Assembly (NCBI RefSeq): GCF_004168285.1
Contig: NZ_SEWF01000026.1
Coordinates: 23,886 to 87,885, forward strand
Direction: 5' to 3'
From: Emticicia agri
GTDB lineage: Bacteria; Bacteroidota; Bacteroidia; Cytophagales; Spirosomataceae
Length of the DNA: 64,000 nt
This document shows, piece by piece, positions 62,917 to 64,000 of this stretch. Under the pieces are notes generated by a model, which searched no databases, was not told the DNA's origin, and saw only the letters and a list, made by a program, of their open reading frames with translations. The stretch's first letter is position 1. Every line of letters begins with the position of its first letter. The position numbers and the translations under genes were made by a program.

Positions 62917-62963
62917 GTTCTTGCAATTTTGTAATTGGAAAAGAACAAAATATATGCAAGAAC
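62917..62963 (+). promoter_or_regulatory. Inverted repeat enclosing the transposase start codon
   Basis: GTTCTTGCA (62917-62925) and TGCAAGAAC (62955-62963) are perfect 9-bp arms. The right arm covers two bases of the ATG at 62954. In mRNA it could hide the start, limiting transposase made from read-through transcripts. Confidence 0.5.
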
Positions 62964-64000
62964 CCAAGCAGTGGAATGCTTTAGGAACAAATATAGCTGA
63001 ATTAAAAGCAAAAGTCAAAAATAGCCGAACAGAGCTTAGACAACTCAGACAGCGACTGAAAGAATTAGAGGCGAGTCGGGATTTGTGGAAGCGTAAATAT
63101 AAGACCTTACAATCCTCAGAATTGCGTTCTGTCAAGCAAAATTCAGGTCGGATTACTAAAGCTCAAGGATATCAGTACAGTGTTCAGACTATTCAAATGA
63201 GTGTATACTTATACTTGGTTTTAGGCTGTGGCTATAGAGGAATTGTAAAGATTTTGCTATACATTCAGTTAGAATTCGGTGTTTTAGGCGTCTTACCCAG
63301 TAAAAGTATCATTGCTGTATGGGTGCAGAAATTAGGCTACTATAAATATACTCATCCAGTCTGTGAGCTTGGTAAGTCCTATGGTTTAATCATTGATGAG
63401 TGTATGGTAATCGGTCAGCAAAGGTTAGTACTTATCTTGGGAGTAGCTGCCCAAAAAGAGCAGCCAACTGCTTTAAACTATGAACAGGTCAGTGTTTTGT
63501 CTATCGCAGTGCGATCATCCTGGAAAGCGGAAGATATTAGGGCAGAGATTGAAAAAGTGACAGAAAAAATGGGTAGTAAACCTGTCTATATTATCAGTGA
63601 TGGCAATAGTAATTTACGCAAGGGTATTGGTGATAGTGGTTGTATCAGGATTGCAGACGTCTCTCATCAAATAGCCTTGATAGTAGAGAAACACTATCGT
63701 AACCATGGTAAGTTTATCAGTTGGCAGCAAGCCATCGCACAGGCTAAATTTCAAGGAATCATGAGAGAGGTGGCCTACTTGCTTCCACCTAAACAAAGAG
63801 TGATTGCTCGGTTCATGAATTTAGAGCCCAGTATTGTCTGGTCAAAGAAGATTATTACTTGTTTTGAAACCTTTTCAGCCAAAGAACAAGACTTTTTTAG
63901 ACCTATCAAACAGCATCAGGGCTTAATTGAAGAGCTTCAAGCAGTTTTTCAAATGAGTCAACAGGTAATAGATTTACTGAAAATCAAAGGGTTATCTTAT
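62954..64000 (+). CDS. Insertion-sequence transposase (3' end outside window)
   Basis: 349 residues from the ATG at 62954 to the window edge with no stop. The N-terminus (about 15-55) is a Leu-rich coiled coil (LRQLRQRLKELEASRD). A DDE-type catalytic core is suggested by LIIDECMVIG near residue 147 and YIISDGNSNLRKGI near residue 215. No exact IS family can be named; an IS66-like or unclassified element is possible. Terminal inverted repeats and the right end lie outside the window. It is not listed among ORFs because it is open at the edge. Confidence 0.8.
   Translation, partial: MQEPKQWNALGTNIAELKAKVKNSRTELRQLRQRLKELEASRDLWKRKYKTLQSSELRSVKQNSGRITKAQGYQYSVQTIQMSVYLYLVLGCGYRGIVKILLYIQLEFGVLGVLPSKSIIAVWVQKLGYYKYTHPVCELGKSYGLIIDECMVIGQQRLVLILGVAAQKEQPTALNYEQVSVLSIAVRSSWKAEDIRAEIEKVTEKMGSKPVYIISDGNSNLRKGIGDSGCIRIADVSHQIALIVEKHYRNHGKFISWQQAIAQAKFQGIMREVAYLLPPKQRVIARFMNLEPSIVWSKKIITCFETFSAKEQDFFRPIKQHQGLIEELQAVFQMSQQVIDLLKIKGLSY

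Noticed and set aside
1..64000. CRISPR arrays, tRNA or rRNA genes, and prophage or secretion-effector cassettes
   Set aside because: No regularly spaced direct repeats with unique spacers, no cloverleaf-like sequence and no phage structural genes were recognised.

Overview
This is an AT-rich chromosomal window from a Bacteroidota bacterium, most likely a free-living member of the Cytophagales; the genus cannot be fixed from sequence alone. The evidence is the Bacteroidota-type promoter (TTTG near -33 and TAnnTTTG near -7) in front of many genes, the near absence of Shine-Dalgarno sites, a GldB gliding lipoprotein, stand-alone LytTR regulators, giant propeller-type sensor kinases and secreted proteins with Bacteroidota-style C-termini. 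The core is housekeeping, with many lineage-specific surface and regulatory genes between.

Layout. 1-3.8 kb: stress genes (HtrA/DegP protease cut by the window edge, a small heat-shock protein, an RraB-TPR protein and an SRAP/YedK abasic-site protein). 4-10.3 kb: a collagen-like lipoprotein, another lipoprotein, a POTRA/BamA-like outer-membrane protein, an acyl-CoA dehydrogenase with an alpha/beta hydrolase, and a sensor kinase. 10.5-18.6 kb: rsmH followed on the same strand by four family 2 glycosyltransferases (two of them GtrB/DPM-like), a large multi-spanning membrane protein and a UGM-like FAD oxidoreductase, probably a lipid-linked glycan system. 18.8-25.6 kb: a DEDDh exonuclease, then nuoK-L-M-N without nuoA-J, ending in a GtrA-like gene that overlaps nuoN. 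25.7-33.3 kb: two near-identical tiny lipoproteins, a Tat-type TIM-barrel protein, an RluA pseudouridine synthase, a stand-alone LytTR protein, a run of unknown envelope proteins, and a globin.

33.3-49.7 kb holds two sensory systems. The first is a LytS/LytR-type pair. Its propeller sensor is split by a one-base frameshift in an A-run, and the regulator gene is preceded by three direct repeats spaced exactly 21 bp, the geometry of LytTR binding sites. The second is a divergent locus: a NarL-type regulator and a lipid-anchored double-propeller kinase face an operon of a stand-alone LytTR regulator, a repeat-containing surface protein and a secreted metalloprotease, with two palindromes in the shared intergenic region. 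Between the two systems lie dxr, a fructosamine-kinase-like gene, a LuxE-like gene and a lipoprotein.

50-64 kb: typA, an enoyl-CoA hydratase family gene, an M1 peptidase, a HupE/UreJ-like protein, an AlkB-type alkane monooxygenase, a PpiD-like periplasmic foldase, gldB, an MsbA-like ABC exporter, a dispersed palindromic repeat and the 5' part of an insertion-sequence transposase that runs off the window. No tRNA, rRNA or CRISPR array was seen.
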